Assembly: GCA_004352715.1 (NCBI GenBank)
Contig: SCFE01000030.1
Span: forward strand, 2,041,130 to 2,105,129
Origin: Hofstenia miamia
Taxonomy: Eukaryota > Xenacoelomorpha > Acoela
DNA length: 64,000 nucleotides
Reading direction: 5' to 3'
A program made the translations under genes and the position numbers. The notes beneath the pieces were generated by a model. It was not told the DNA's origin, ran no database searches, and saw only the letters and a program-made list of their open reading frames with translations. Shown here in pieces: positions 61,701-64,000 of the stretch (position 1 is the first letter of the stretch; each line of letters opens with the position of its first letter).

Positions 61701-63728
61701 TGGCTAAATTATATCAGTGTCTTGTAATTACAGAAACTCACATCTTAACAAAAACTTTATTCATTACGAAATGTTCGAAATTTGCATTTAACAATTGGAT
61801 CAAAAAACAATACATACAACAAGTTTGACGTCTTCTTCCAGAGGCATAGTGAGAAGGCCTTCAATTTCTGAACCAGATGGTGGGTCGATGAGTGACATAA
61901 GTGTTCCAGTTTCTTCAGCATTTAGAGCTTTCGTAACAAACAAAGAGTCACAAAGTCGCAGAAGTGGAGTAAAAAAGTAACTGTATGTACCACCGGGTGG
62001 GTCTCTTGAGCTAATACCACGAGAAACTCCCTCTGTAAGCGAGGTCAAGCAAAGATTTTTAAATGTTGAAACAGATATTGATGGACTACCAATCTAAAAT
62101 AACATTAAAAAAATTTATTCACACGCTGACTGTTACCGCAGTCATGCTTATAACTTAAATGTACATGCCAGTTTATGATCAAACCTTTGCATAATTTTGG
62201 ACGACAGTCTGATTTGGCTGAGCAGTGCAGGTTCGAATCAGTGGACGAACAAAATTAACATAATCGGGATCCTCTTCCTCAATTTCTTCAATAGTAAGCT
62301 TTGGGTTGTCAAGAACAACGTCACGTGATATGCAATAGACATATTCACTTTCAGTAGAAAGCATTGAGTGAGCGGCATATTCAAAATGCATAGACAAGAG
62401 TAACTCATAAAATCCACTTCGTAAAGGACCTAAATTACATTCATTAAGAAATGAATTCGGAAAACTAGTCCTACCGGGTAAATATGGACATTGAAGAAGA
62501 TGCATGAACTGCCGCTCGCTGACATGTTCGGTCAGAAGATGAGCACTTCTGTGATTGGCATGCTCTGTGAGAGCGCGATAAAGTTTCAATGTGTTGACAT
62601 GGAAATTCAGTAGTTCTGGAAATTCACACAACTCCAATATATCAAAAGATTTTTCTTCTTCTGGTATCAGCATTGCACAATAAGTCACTGGATTTCCAGT
62701 TTGTATCCGCCAACCTAAACAAATTGATGTTATCGGGTAATGAAAATTACTCACATGCATTTGATGAAGTGTGTAGCTGTACATGTACAAGGATTGAAAA
62801 TATCACACATCAACTTACATAACACTTCATATGCAGTACGTTTTCTTCTGACTCATTGTAATGCAATTTTGGTTCAATCATTGACGAATTGAGCTTGCTG
62901 AACAGATCAAGAATTTGTCAATCATTTAAGGAGACATACTTTGCTACGACTGCATGGCTTTAATAAGTACATAACACACAACATTTCCAAAGCTTAATAT
63001 ATGCATTTTATGGCGCATTAATTTAATCTTGTTTGAGATTCGTTAATATCTATACAGCTGATTGGGATAGTCTTAATGAACTGAAAGCGACATCATCATT
63101 ACCACCATGACACGTGAAGGTTTAAATGAACCAAGTTTAAGCTTTTTATCTTCAAGGCTCCATTCTTTATCTTTTTTATTAGGATTTATAGTGATTTGTT
63201 AACCTTCAAAAACTGAAGGAATCACAAGGAGATTTCAATATCATAGTAACAGTTATTAGCAGAAGTATTCTCTGAATCTCAAAAGAAAATAAAGCAATGT
63301 GCATTGCTTAATAATAACTGTAGCAATAAAAATTGTTATTTTTCATGCAATTGATTTTACTTTTAACTGCAGGCATCCATTTTAATATTATTCATATCTG
63401 CTACAATTTTTCCAGTATTTCCGCATGCACTAACAACCACCCTAGTATAATACTTAACATAGAGAACAAATCAAAAACCTTTATTTTCAGGAACTTTTGA
63501 GATGTCACTGATAAACATCTCTGTAGGCAGTCGGGTCCATGAAATTGGTTGAATAGCTTGAACCGTCAGACGAGGAGGACAAATCGGTGTAAGATTAAAC
63601 TTTTCACTTGCAAAGAGGCCGGCGGAAAGTGGCCGAGCAAATTTCGAACGAGTAAATTCAAACTGAAAGACCTCTTTACTTGTTGGAATAACATAGGCTC
63701 CAGGGAATAACATCTGACCTATTTCAGC
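8081..63728 (-). CDS. RyR: Ryanodine receptor (3' two thirds, 56 exons)
   Basis: Homotetrameric Ca2+-release channel of the endoplasmic or sarcoplasmic reticulum. The conceptual protein from the exons listed separately follows the whole RyR order: end of SPRY3, handle, helical domain 1, RyR repeats 3 and 4, helical domain 2, central domain with paired EF-hands, S1-S6 with filter [12 protein letters not shown], and C-terminal zinc site CFICGLG. Exons total about 9,940 bases (about 3,310 codons); full RyRs have about 5,000 residues, so the N-terminal third (inositol-trisphosphate-receptor-like N-terminus, MIR, SPRY1 and SPRY2, RyR repeats 1 and 2) lies beyond base 64,000. Exons were chosen by GT-AG sites plus reading-phase continuity, which holds at every junction but 17,536/16,748. 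The 13,077/13,005 junction is a less certain choice. Introns run from under 60 bases to 9.8 kb. No sign of decay; it should be functional. Confidence 0.96.
9148..9568 (-). CDS. RyR: RyR exons (2): S5, pore loop and S6
   Basis: Exons 9,256-9,568 and 9,148-9,212. S5: [20 protein letters not shown]. Pore: [20 protein letters not shown] then [10 protein letters not shown], with the RyR filter GGGIGDE intact. S6: [15 protein letters not shown], then [20 protein letters not shown]. The turret carries an acidic run ([10 protein letters not shown]), and the post-filter segment [11 protein letters not shown] is one or two residues longer than the vertebrate EDPAGDEYELYR. Confidence 0.98.
10100..10302 (-). 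CDS. RyR: RyR exon: S3, S4 and S4-S5 linker
   Basis: [20 protein letters not shown] and [20 protein letters not shown] form S3 and S4; [19 protein letters not shown] is the S4-S5 linker ('[24 protein letters not shown]'). The Gly of DIAIG aligns with the Gly whose change to Glu gives diamide resistance in insect RyRs. Confidence 0.97.
10960..11736 (-). CDS. RyR: RyR exons (2): S2-S3 cytoplasmic loop
   Basis: Exons 11,606-11,736 and 10,960-11,099. [20 protein letters not shown], then WDKLVISTR and [20 protein letters not shown] match '[23 protein letters not shown]...QWDRLVINT.SFPNNYWDKFVKRKV'. [17 protein letters not shown] leads to S3. Confidence 0.96.
12177..12389 (-). CDS. RyR: RyR exon: S2 helix
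   Basis: 213 bases, phase 0. After a polar luminal loop ([20 protein letters not shown]) comes [20 protein letters not shown] then LAYYKLK, the S2 helix ('[27 protein letters not shown]'). Confidence 0.95.
12929..13183 (-). CDS. RyR: RyR exons (2): S1 helix
   Basis: Exons about 13,077-13,183 and 12,929-13,005. [17 protein letters not shown] is an acidic linker; [20 protein letters not shown] then LLFSR is transmembrane helix S1 (vertebrate '[25 protein letters not shown]'). The inner splice pair was chosen for phase: the more obvious sites at 13,073 and 13,015 do not keep frame, so this junction is less certain. Confidence 0.88.
13641..13976 (-). CDS. RyR: RyR exons (2): divergent cytoplasmic linker
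   Basis: Exons 13,796-13,976 and 13,641-13,720. [40 protein letters not shown] and [19 protein letters not shown] form the polar, poorly conserved stretch between the auxiliary hydrophobic segment and S1 (divergent region 1 of vertebrate RyRs). Identified by splice sites, phase and order rather than by motif. Confidence 0.86.
15010..15962 (-). pseudogene. Nucleoside hydrolase nested in RyR intron, one frame break
   Basis: Inosine-uridine preferring nucleoside hydrolase family (cleaves the N-glycosidic bond of ribonucleosides, Ca2+ dependent). N-terminal part, from Met at 15,962 (an upstream Met at 16,016 is possible), has the signature [16 protein letters not shown] (usually DTDPGIDD, so the Pro is replaced). 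The rest, in another frame down to TAA at 15,010, has [51 protein letters not shown] and [15 protein letters not shown], all standard for the family. The frame changes near 15,705-15,708, in a run of four A (minus strand); a one-base loss there explains everything, including His-Gly and Gly-Phe-Asp around it. Otherwise full length (about 315 residues) with no other stop. It may be a recent pseudogene or a sequencing error. It is single-exon as seen and on the same strand as RyR. Confidence 0.82.
16578..16748 (-). CDS. RyR: RyR exon: hydrophobic segment before S1
   Basis: 171 bases encoding [20 protein letters not shown] and [20 protein letters not shown], a long amphipathic/hydrophobic run like 'LFSFFWMLFVGLFQLLFTIL' in vertebrate RyRs. 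The start is uncertain because of the phase problem with the preceding exon; the end joins in phase to 13,976 across the intron containing the nested nucleoside hydrolase. Confidence 0.88.
17536..17913 (-). CDS. RyR: RyR exons (2): U-motif
   Basis: Exons 17,735-17,913 and 17,536-17,688. [20 protein letters not shown] matches '[20 protein letters not shown]', and [20 protein letters not shown] then [14 protein letters not shown] match '[33 protein letters not shown]'. The last exon ends in phase 0 at its only sensible donor, while the next recognised exon needs two bases upstream, so a short exon probably lies between 16,749 and 17,535. Confidence 0.94.
18535..18754 (-). CDS. RyR: RyR exon: paired EF-hands and start of U-motif
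   Basis: The exon contains two complete EF-hand loops, [12 protein letters not shown] and [12 protein letters not shown], each with acidic or Asn ligands at positions 1, 3 and 5, Gly at 6, Ile at 8 and Glu at 12. It continues to [20 protein letters not shown], the RyR '[22 protein letters not shown]' motif. Seen directly: both loops are canonical. Known for vertebrate RyRs: the equivalent loops (DPRGLISKKD and EADENEMINFEE regions) are degenerate. The inference that Ca2+ binds here more tightly is untested. Confidence 0.96.
19494..19712 (-). CDS. RyR: RyR exon: central domain before EF-hands
   Basis: 219 bases, phase 0. [40 protein letters not shown] and [18 protein letters not shown] match '[54 protein letters not shown]'. 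Confidence 0.97.
20817..20921 (-). CDS. RyR: RyR exon: central domain, GPC.GNQ motif
   Basis: 105 bases, phase 0. [20 protein letters not shown] and [15 protein letters not shown] match '[36 protein letters not shown]'. Confidence 0.97.
21184..21645 (-). mobile_element. Tc1-family transposon fragment
   Basis: Minus-strand remnant of a Tc1-like transposase C-terminus in a RyR intron: [15 protein letters not shown], then in another frame [20 protein letters not shown] and [14 protein letters not shown], the family's 'DGAxxH..K..K' and 'SPDLNPIENVW' blocks. One frame shift is visible and the catalytic N-terminal half is missing. A likely terminal repeat (AAGTGGCCACTACTTTTGAC) lies at about 21,612-21,635, so the element is internally deleted. 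Confidence 0.85.
21961..22452 (-). CDS. RyR: RyR exons (2): central domain
   Basis: Exons 22,204-22,452 and 21,961-22,152. [70 protein letters not shown] and [17 protein letters not shown] are near-diagnostic for RyR ('[21 protein letters not shown]', '[23 protein letters not shown]'). Confidence 0.97.
22793..22972 (-). CDS. RyR: RyR exon: central domain
   Basis: 180 bases, phase 0. [34 protein letters not shown] and [17 protein letters not shown] match '[34 protein letters not shown]...LKLGISILNGGNAEVQ'. Confidence 0.96.
23520..23772 (-). CDS. RyR: RyR exons (2): acidic loop of central domain
   Basis: Exons 23,696-23,772 and 23,520-23,646. [19 protein letters not shown] then [20 protein letters not shown] and [12 protein letters not shown] correspond to 'PDPLHQLVLHFSRTAL', '[20 protein letters not shown]' and the following acidic tract. 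Confidence 0.94.
23814..24984 (-). CDS. RyR: RyR exons (2): central domain
   Basis: Exons 24,841-24,984 and 23,814-24,020, phase 0 throughout. The second carries [20 protein letters not shown], the counterpart of 'QRRRAVVACFRMTPLYNLP', followed by [16 protein letters not shown]. The first ([26 protein letters not shown]) is weaker in motif but sits where vertebrates have the 'VQEVSAVLYYLDQTEH' helix. Confidence 0.93.
25113..25446 (-). CDS. RyR: RyR exons (2): start of central domain
   Basis: Exons 25,311-25,446 and 25,113-25,255. [20 protein letters not shown] matches '[20 protein letters not shown]'; [20 protein letters not shown] matches '[20 protein letters not shown]'. The loop between them ([15 protein letters not shown]) is shorter than in vertebrates and lacks their basic RRGDRYS segment. 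Confidence 0.94.
26128..26286 (-). CDS. RyR: RyR exon: DLYAF motif
   Basis: 159 bases, phase 0 both ends. [20 protein letters not shown] and [11 protein letters not shown] match the RyR signature 'LCRDLYALYPLLIRYVDNN...GEIFIYWSKSHNF', near the start of the RIH-associated region. Confidence 0.96.
26797..27291 (-). CDS. RyR: RyR exons (2): helical domain 2 end
   Basis: Exons 27,173-27,291 and 26,797-26,972. [20 protein letters not shown] matches '[20 protein letters not shown]'; [20 protein letters not shown] matches 'LLQSHFIPTIGRLRKRAGKV'. Phases 1+2 and 0. Confidence 0.96.
27292..29300. other. RyR intron part, nothing certain
   Basis: First part of the 9.8-kb RyR intron. It holds a TA microsatellite at about 27,738-27,769 and a pair of overlapping minus-strand open frames at 27,849-28,320 (one starting [20 protein letters not shown], the other ending [12 protein letters not shown]) that I do not recognise. 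The rest is AT-rich with no visible feature. Confidence 0.4.
29300..29981 (-). mobile_element. LINE-B, 3' part of reverse transcriptase
   Basis: Resumes directly after the FADD block with [20 protein letters not shown] and QFWACPHS, then [33 protein letters not shown] and [12 protein letters not shown], the RT thumb and C-terminal blocks. After a frame change the similarity seems to continue ([13 protein letters not shown]) to roughly 29,300. A single N stands at 29,380. The 3' end is not defined. Confidence 0.82.
29982..31972 (-). mobile_element. hAT-family transposon, 1,991 bp
   Basis: Ends are inverted repeats starting TAGGGCAACCA on both sides, and the element is bracketed by a perfect 8-bp target duplication GTCATCAG (29,974-29,981 and 31,973-31,980), the size typical of hAT elements. 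It contains one transposase gene on the minus strand. A 231-base N gap (31,014-31,244) lies inside. It sits in the LINE-B RT gene, just after the FADD codons. Confidence 0.95.
30112..31613 (-). CDS. hAT transposase (possibly intact, N gap inside)
   Basis: Starts [20 protein letters not shown]; a Cys2-His2 finger follows ([20 protein letters not shown] then HRKTEMH). After the N gap come [13 protein letters not shown] (a catalytic Asp block), [29 protein letters not shown] and the C-terminal hAT dimerisation block [17 protein letters not shown], ending [14 protein letters not shown]. No stop or frameshift is visible in either half; the frame difference between halves falls in the gap and cannot be judged. 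This is the best-preserved transposase in the window, so it may be the youngest insertion. Confidence 0.9.
31973..32039 (-). mobile_element. LINE-B island with FADD active-site motif
   Basis: Only about 63 bases of the LINE survive between two later insertions. They encode [19 protein letters not shown], the RT catalytic block that normally follows the '[13 protein letters not shown]' motif. The left edge is the hAT target duplication (GTCATCAG) and the right edge the piggyBac TTAA. Confidence 0.9.
32040..33886 (+). mobile_element. piggyBac-like transposon, internally deleted
   Basis: Flanked on both sides by TTAA (32,036-32,039 and 33,887-33,890), the piggyBac target site. Ends are inverted repeats: CCCATTAAAGGCCACGG at the left, and CCCATTAGAGTCCAAAA reading in from the right. 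Subterminal copies of a GTCATTTGACTACC-like motif occur near both ends. Length 1,847 bp, short for an autonomous element. It is inserted in the LINE-B RT coding region. Confidence 0.93.
32639..33467 (+). pseudogene. piggyBac transposase remnant
   Basis: Begins [20 protein letters not shown] with an acidic N-terminus ([20 protein letters not shown]), as in piggyBac transposases. It then loses frame repeatedly and jumps to the C-terminal half: [20 protein letters not shown] then [10 protein letters not shown], and finally the Cys-rich tail [20 protein letters not shown] then IHVECFSAW. Most of the catalytic core, including the first two Asp, is missing. Cannot be active. Confidence 0.88.
33891..36480 (-). 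mobile_element. LINE-B, 5' part (ORF1-like, endonuclease, RT N-terminus)
   Basis: Minus-strand non-LTR retrotransposon. From high to low coordinates: ORF1-like piece with [20 protein letters not shown]; endonuclease pieces [15 protein letters not shown] and [19 protein letters not shown] then [12 protein letters not shown] pieces [47 protein letters not shown] and [15 protein letters not shown]. Frames are broken, so it is inactive. It stops abruptly at the TTAA at 33,887, where a piggyBac element is inserted, and resumes at 32,035. Confidence 0.88.
37060..37289 (-). CDS. RyR: RyR exons (2): helical domain 2, includes a 48-base exon
   Basis: Exons 37,151-37,289 and 37,060-37,107. [20 protein letters not shown] and [20 protein letters not shown] match 'LMADIGGLAES...[21 protein letters not shown]'. 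The second exon is only 48 bases. It fits phase on both sides and links through Glu-His to the exon at 27,291 across the largest intron, which is filled by nested transposons. Confidence 0.93.
37683..38298 (-). CDS. RyR: RyR exons (2): helical domain 2
   Basis: Exons 37,930-38,298 and 37,683-37,804. [53 protein letters not shown] and [19 protein letters not shown] match vertebrate 'FFESASEDIEKMVEN', 'TVALLPVLTTLFQHIAQH', 'SCYRTLCSIYSLGTTK' and '[19 protein letters not shown]'. Confidence 0.96.
38606..39179 (-). CDS. RyR: RyR exons (3): helical domain 2
   Basis: Exons 38,969-39,179, 38,707-38,881 and 38,606-38,663. [57 protein letters not shown] and [16 protein letters not shown] match 'FLQQLLRWMDISQEF', 'ILLPLINQYFTNHCLYF', 'ASNKEKEMITSLFCKLA' and 'VVNCLHILARSLD'. 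Confidence 0.95.
39180..41327. other. RyR intron, no gene recognised
   Basis: AT-rich intron sequence between RyR exons at 39,179 and 43,112, before the Tc1 remnant. A minus-strand 36-codon frame at about 40,985-41,095 ([20 protein letters not shown]...) is open but not recognised, and including it would break RyR phase. The open frame at 39,845-40,174 is lysine- and asparagine-rich and looks like chance. Confidence 0.4.
41328..42420 (+). mobile_element. Tc1-family transposon, decayed
   Basis: Plus-strand transposase remnant in three frames: HTH region [20 protein letters not shown] and [12 protein letters not shown]; middle [20 protein letters not shown]-like pieces; catalytic C-terminal part [17 protein letters not shown] and [20 protein letters not shown]. 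At least three frame shifts. The right terminal repeat is present (CCAAAATTTTGGCTAGTACT, ending near 42,418, then a TA run); no matching left end is seen, so the 5' end is probably lost. Confidence 0.87.
42421..42455. repeat. TA microsatellite
   Basis: TA dinucleotide run directly after the right end of the Tc1 remnant. Similar runs occur at about 26,727, 27,738, 45,949, 55,125, 55,757, 59,706 and 60,799; several abut transposon ends, as expected for TA-targeting elements. Confidence 0.8.
43112..44219 (-). CDS. RyR: RyR exons (2): RyR repeat 4
   Basis: Exons 44,087-44,219 and 43,112-43,235. [51 protein letters not shown] and [14 protein letters not shown] follow the second half of the RyR repeat pair ('[25 protein letters not shown]', 'LLVPYDTLTAKEK..D'). 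The next exon in phase is at 39,179, across a 3.9-kb intron with a Tc1 element. Confidence 0.95.
44296..44438. mobile_element. Short hairpin MITE-like repeat
   Basis: A motif near TTCTCGTCTGAACGCACAT occurs three times in 140 bases: inverted at 44,296-44,320 and direct at 44,341-44,367 and 44,411-44,438. The first two form a long hairpin around CATTTG with arms CAGACGAG...GTATATC. Probably a small non-autonomous DNA element with a duplicated end, in the intron between RyR repeat 3 and 4 exons. Confidence 0.6.
44931..45612 (-). CDS. RyR: RyR exons (2): RyR repeat 3
   Basis: Exons 45,370-45,612 and 44,931-45,143, both phase 0. [13 protein letters not shown] is the RyR 'GALPPDYVD' motif. The pair encodes one RyR repeat: [40 protein letters not shown] and [14 protein letters not shown] (vertebrate 'FAEYTHEKWA...NWSYG..IDEE...HPMLRPY'). 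Repeats 3 and 4 form the exposed clamp that carries phosphorylation sites in mammals. Confidence 0.96.
46329..46606 (-). CDS. RyR: RyR exons (2): end of helical domain 1
   Basis: Exons 46,516-46,606 and 46,329-46,466. [50 protein letters not shown] correspond to 'RPSMLQHLLRRLVFDVP', 'LLTNHYERCWKYYCLP' and 'SEEELHLTRKLFWGIFDSL'. Less conserved than flanking exons, but phase and order fit exactly. Confidence 0.92.
46731..46988. repeat. 258-base duplication, copy 1
   Basis: Identical by eye to 47,146-47,403 (starts CATTTGCACGAGTTTTATTG, ends GACTATTTATTTA). A single N follows at 46,989. Confidence 0.9.
46990..47144 (+). mobile_element. mariner transposase C-terminal fragment
   Basis: Encodes [20 protein letters not shown] and [16 protein letters not shown], the mariner 'WPPRSPDLTPxDFFLWGxLKDKVY' block, with the last catalytic Asp changed to Ala (SPALTP). 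It is only 155 bases long and bounded by single Ns on each side, between two identical 258-base copies (see the repeat entries). Confidence 0.8.
47146..47403. repeat. 258-base duplication, copy 2
   Basis: Second copy of 46,731-46,988, preceded by a single N at 47,145. Absence of any difference and the flanking Ns suggest an assembly join of overlapping contigs rather than an old duplication. Confidence 0.9.
47404..48829. other. RyR intron part, short GC-rich motif only
   Basis: No coding similarity seen. At about 48,028-48,080 a GC-rich motif (GAGTCGGGCCGGGTCGAGTG) stands out against the AT background and might mark the end of a small repeat element, but no matching terminal structure is visible in the window. 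Confidence 0.35.
48830..49514. mobile_element. hAT-like MITE, 685 bp
   Basis: Imperfect inverted ends: CACTCTTGGGCATTTAAATG at left and CAGTGTTGACCATCTAAATG reading in from the right, both followed by AAAT. Flanked by near-identical 8-mers ACTCCAAC (48,822-48,829) and GCTCCAAC (49,515-49,522). The CAGTGTTG-like end and 8-bp duplication suggest hAT. The inside is rich in TTTAAA-type words (TTTAAAC); no transposase is seen, so it is non-autonomous. Confidence 0.75.
49621..50039 (-). CDS. RyR: RyR exons (2): helical domain 1
   Basis: Exons 49,882-50,039 and 49,621-49,838. [15 protein letters not shown] and [14 protein letters not shown] match '[16 protein letters not shown]' and 'GFLPDMRAAASLDT'; [20 protein letters not shown] matches 'ALNRYLCLAVLPLITKCAP'. 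The 3' intron (46,607-49,620) holds mariner and hAT-like insertions. Confidence 0.96.
50388..50974 (-). CDS. RyR: RyR exons (2): helical domain 1
   Basis: Exons 50,758-50,974 and 50,388-50,623. [18 protein letters not shown] followed by PECLGPAL, then [10 protein letters not shown] and [18 protein letters not shown] match '[27 protein letters not shown]' and 'ALIDLLGRCAP...[14 protein letters not shown]'. The linker between them ([16 protein letters not shown]) is lineage-variable. Confidence 0.96.
51074..51710 (-). CDS. RyR: RyR exons (2): helical domain 1
   Basis: Exons 51,388-51,710 and 51,074-51,313. [55 protein letters not shown] and [18 protein letters not shown] are among the most conserved RyR motifs ([44 protein letters not shown]). 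In vertebrates this is the central disease-mutation cluster of RyR1 and RyR2. Confidence 0.97.
52208..52530 (-). CDS. RyR: RyR exons (2): start of helical domain 1
   Basis: Exons 52,406-52,530 and 52,208-52,356. [18 protein letters not shown] matches 'MFSLLHRQYDGLGE'; [17 protein letters not shown] and [10 protein letters not shown] match '[21 protein letters not shown]'. The intron between them is only about 50 bases. Confidence 0.95.
53117..54035 (-). CDS. RyR: RyR exons (2): end of handle
   Basis: Exons 53,929-54,035 and 53,117-53,266. The first, [17 protein letters not shown], fits the RyR 'PPQEQINMLLNF...CPCPEEIR' region. The second, [13 protein letters not shown] then [18 protein letters not shown], is the variable acidic linker before helical domain 1. 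It is recognised mainly by position and by phase: 2+1, 1+2 and 1+2 bases complete codons across the junctions. Confidence 0.85.
54745..54926 (-). CDS. RyR: RyR exon: handle domain, TARKTKEF segment
   Basis: Starts [17 protein letters not shown] and ends [10 protein letters not shown], matching the vertebrate RyR run 'LCDCQVRHRIE...SAALTARKTKEF'. Phase 0 start, two bases left over, completed by the next exon (Arg-Cys-Ser-Pro). Confidence 0.94.
56180..59108 (-). pseudogene. Transposase-like gene of unclassified element, decayed
   Basis: Pieces in order: [18 protein letters not shown] with [20 protein letters not shown] (59,108-58,890); a coiled, lysine-rich part ([20 protein letters not shown]); [20 protein letters not shown] and [30 protein letters not shown] and [11 protein letters not shown] (58,130-58,000); [12 protein letters not shown]; after the nested insertion, GVKFHQP and [29 protein letters not shown]; then [15 protein letters not shown] and [16 protein letters not shown] to the end. 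Stops and shifts are frequent, including TGA where Trp is expected before the CFDTT block. I recall similar predicted proteins from various invertebrates but no accepted name. The spaced D, C-H-H and D-E residues suggest an RNase H-like transposase; this is inference. Confidence 0.75.
56980..57768. mobile_element. hAT-like non-autonomous element nested in the 3.9-kb transposon
   Basis: Flanked by a perfect 8-bp duplication TGATAACC (56,972-56,979 and 57,769-57,776). Ends read inward CAGAAATGGGTACTCAG and CAGAGATGGAATCGGATCC. Removing it rejoins the interrupted reading frame (LELVI to [10 protein letters not shown]). The right 130 bases are unusual: repeated GGATCCG/CGGATC words. No coding region. 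Confidence 0.85.
59707..60823. mobile_element. Inverted-repeat unit with GGCGCTCTGTC repeats
   Basis: Left end TACATTTATATCGGGCGC after a TA run (about 59,725) is mirrored by GGCGCATATAAATGTA before a TA run (about 60,784-60,800). Copies or variants of GGCGCTCTGTC lie at about 59,736, 59,768, 59,800, 59,815, 60,744 and 60,766. The 900 bases between contain a minus-strand open frame ([20 protein letters not shown]) that I do not recognise. Likely a non-autonomous element about 1.1 kb long; family unknown. Confidence 0.6.
60826..61055 (+). mobile_element. LINE reverse-transcriptase 3' fragment
   Basis: Plus-strand remnant encoding [13 protein letters not shown] and, one frame over, [20 protein letters not shown] then [14 protein letters not shown]. 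These are the 'tWxxHv' and 'yxxYIxPilxYaskvW' blocks at the end of non-LTR RTs. Only the end of the protein is present. Confidence 0.8.
61818..62093 (-). CDS. RyR: RyR exon: handle domain
   Basis: 276 bases, phase 0 at both ends. [17 protein letters not shown] matches the RyR motif around 'EAV..G...RDPVGG', and [15 protein letters not shown] matches 'EGLLQMKLPEPVKLQ'. The acidic variable region of vertebrate RyRs at this point is much shorter here. The 6.9-kb intron that follows contains a transposon cluster. Confidence 0.94.
62185..62714 (-). CDS. RyR: RyR exon: junctional solenoid/handle
   Basis: Long 530-base exon. [17 protein letters not shown], then [23 protein letters not shown] and [15 protein letters not shown] follow the RyR handle region (vertebrate equivalents DILELSE, LPGPLRAGYYDLLI). 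It ends NYAK in phase 0. A short acidic stretch ([12 protein letters not shown]) stands where vertebrate receptors have their own variable insert. Confidence 0.95.
63479..63728 (-). CDS. RyR: RyR exon: end of SPRY3 region
   Basis: First RyR exon in the window, phase 0 at the start and one base left over at the end. Residues such as [19 protein letters not shown] and [10 protein letters not shown] match the RyR stretch that closes the third SPRY domain and enters the junctional solenoid. It joins the next exon to give NKGWRIQTG. Everything 5' of it is off the window. Confidence 0.93.
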
Positions 63729-64000
63729 CTAAATTTTGAATGCTAAGCATACTTTGAAGATGACATGGTACATGTGGAAAAAAGAAAGTGTAAGTTTAAT
63801 TTTTGAAAGGAAACGTAAGTATATTATGGCAAGAAAGGAAACTCACCTTACTGTAGATCAGCAGATTACTAGCGCTACTAACATTCAATCTTTTCTAGAT
63901 TATTTAATACATTACAGATAGAAGAATAATCCCAAAACGCTGAATGTTCAGAGTTCATCTCTGTAAGTAAAGCTTAAGGCTTTGAACTTTGTTGTATTAA

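Noticed and set aside
1-64000. Bacterial-style features: operons, ribosome binding sites, CRISPR, prophage
   Set aside because: The window is animal genomic DNA with spliced genes; none of these apply and none was seen.

Overview
The window is AT-rich animal nuclear DNA, probably from an invertebrate. It carries a long gene split by GT-AG introns and many eukaryotic transposons (LINE, hAT, piggyBac, Tc1, mariner). I cannot name the species. There are five long N gaps and a few single Ns. Nothing looks bacterial or organellar. Host-gene identifications rest on family motifs known to me; no search was run. ||| One host gene dominates: a ryanodine receptor (RyR), the intracellular Ca2+-release channel, on the minus strand from beyond the right edge down to its stop codon at 8,081. 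I traced 56 coding exons (63,728 to 8,081, about 9.9 kb of coding sequence, roughly the C-terminal two thirds). They run from the end of the SPRY3 region through the handle, helical domain 1, RyR repeats 3 and 4, helical domain 2, the central domain with two EF-hands, and S1-S6 with the selectivity filter, to the zinc-binding C-terminal domain. Nearly every junction keeps phase; one (17,536 to 16,748) does not and probably hides an exon. ||| Between two of its 3' exons (13,976 and 16,578), on the same strand, lies a nested nucleoside hydrolase (15,010-15,962) with one frame break. ||| The large introns are transposon nests. The 27.3-37.1 kb intron holds a minus-strand LINE broken by a piggyBac remnant (TTAA sites) and a hAT element (8-bp target duplication); these leave a 63-base LINE island that encodes the FADD active site. 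The 54.9-61.8 kb intron holds a 3.9-kb transposon of a family I cannot classify (TIR TTAGGGTGGAC). A 789-bp hAT-like element sits inside it, followed by an inverted-repeat unit rich in GGCGCTCTGTC and a LINE fragment. Smaller introns hold Tc1 and mariner fragments, a 685-bp hAT-like MITE and a 140-bp hairpin MITE. ||| Downstream of RyR (1-8,080) there is a truncated LINE on the plus strand, then a foldback structure of about 4.9 kb with long inverted arms around two minisatellites, then plain AT-rich DNA. I see no tRNA, rRNA or CRISPR.
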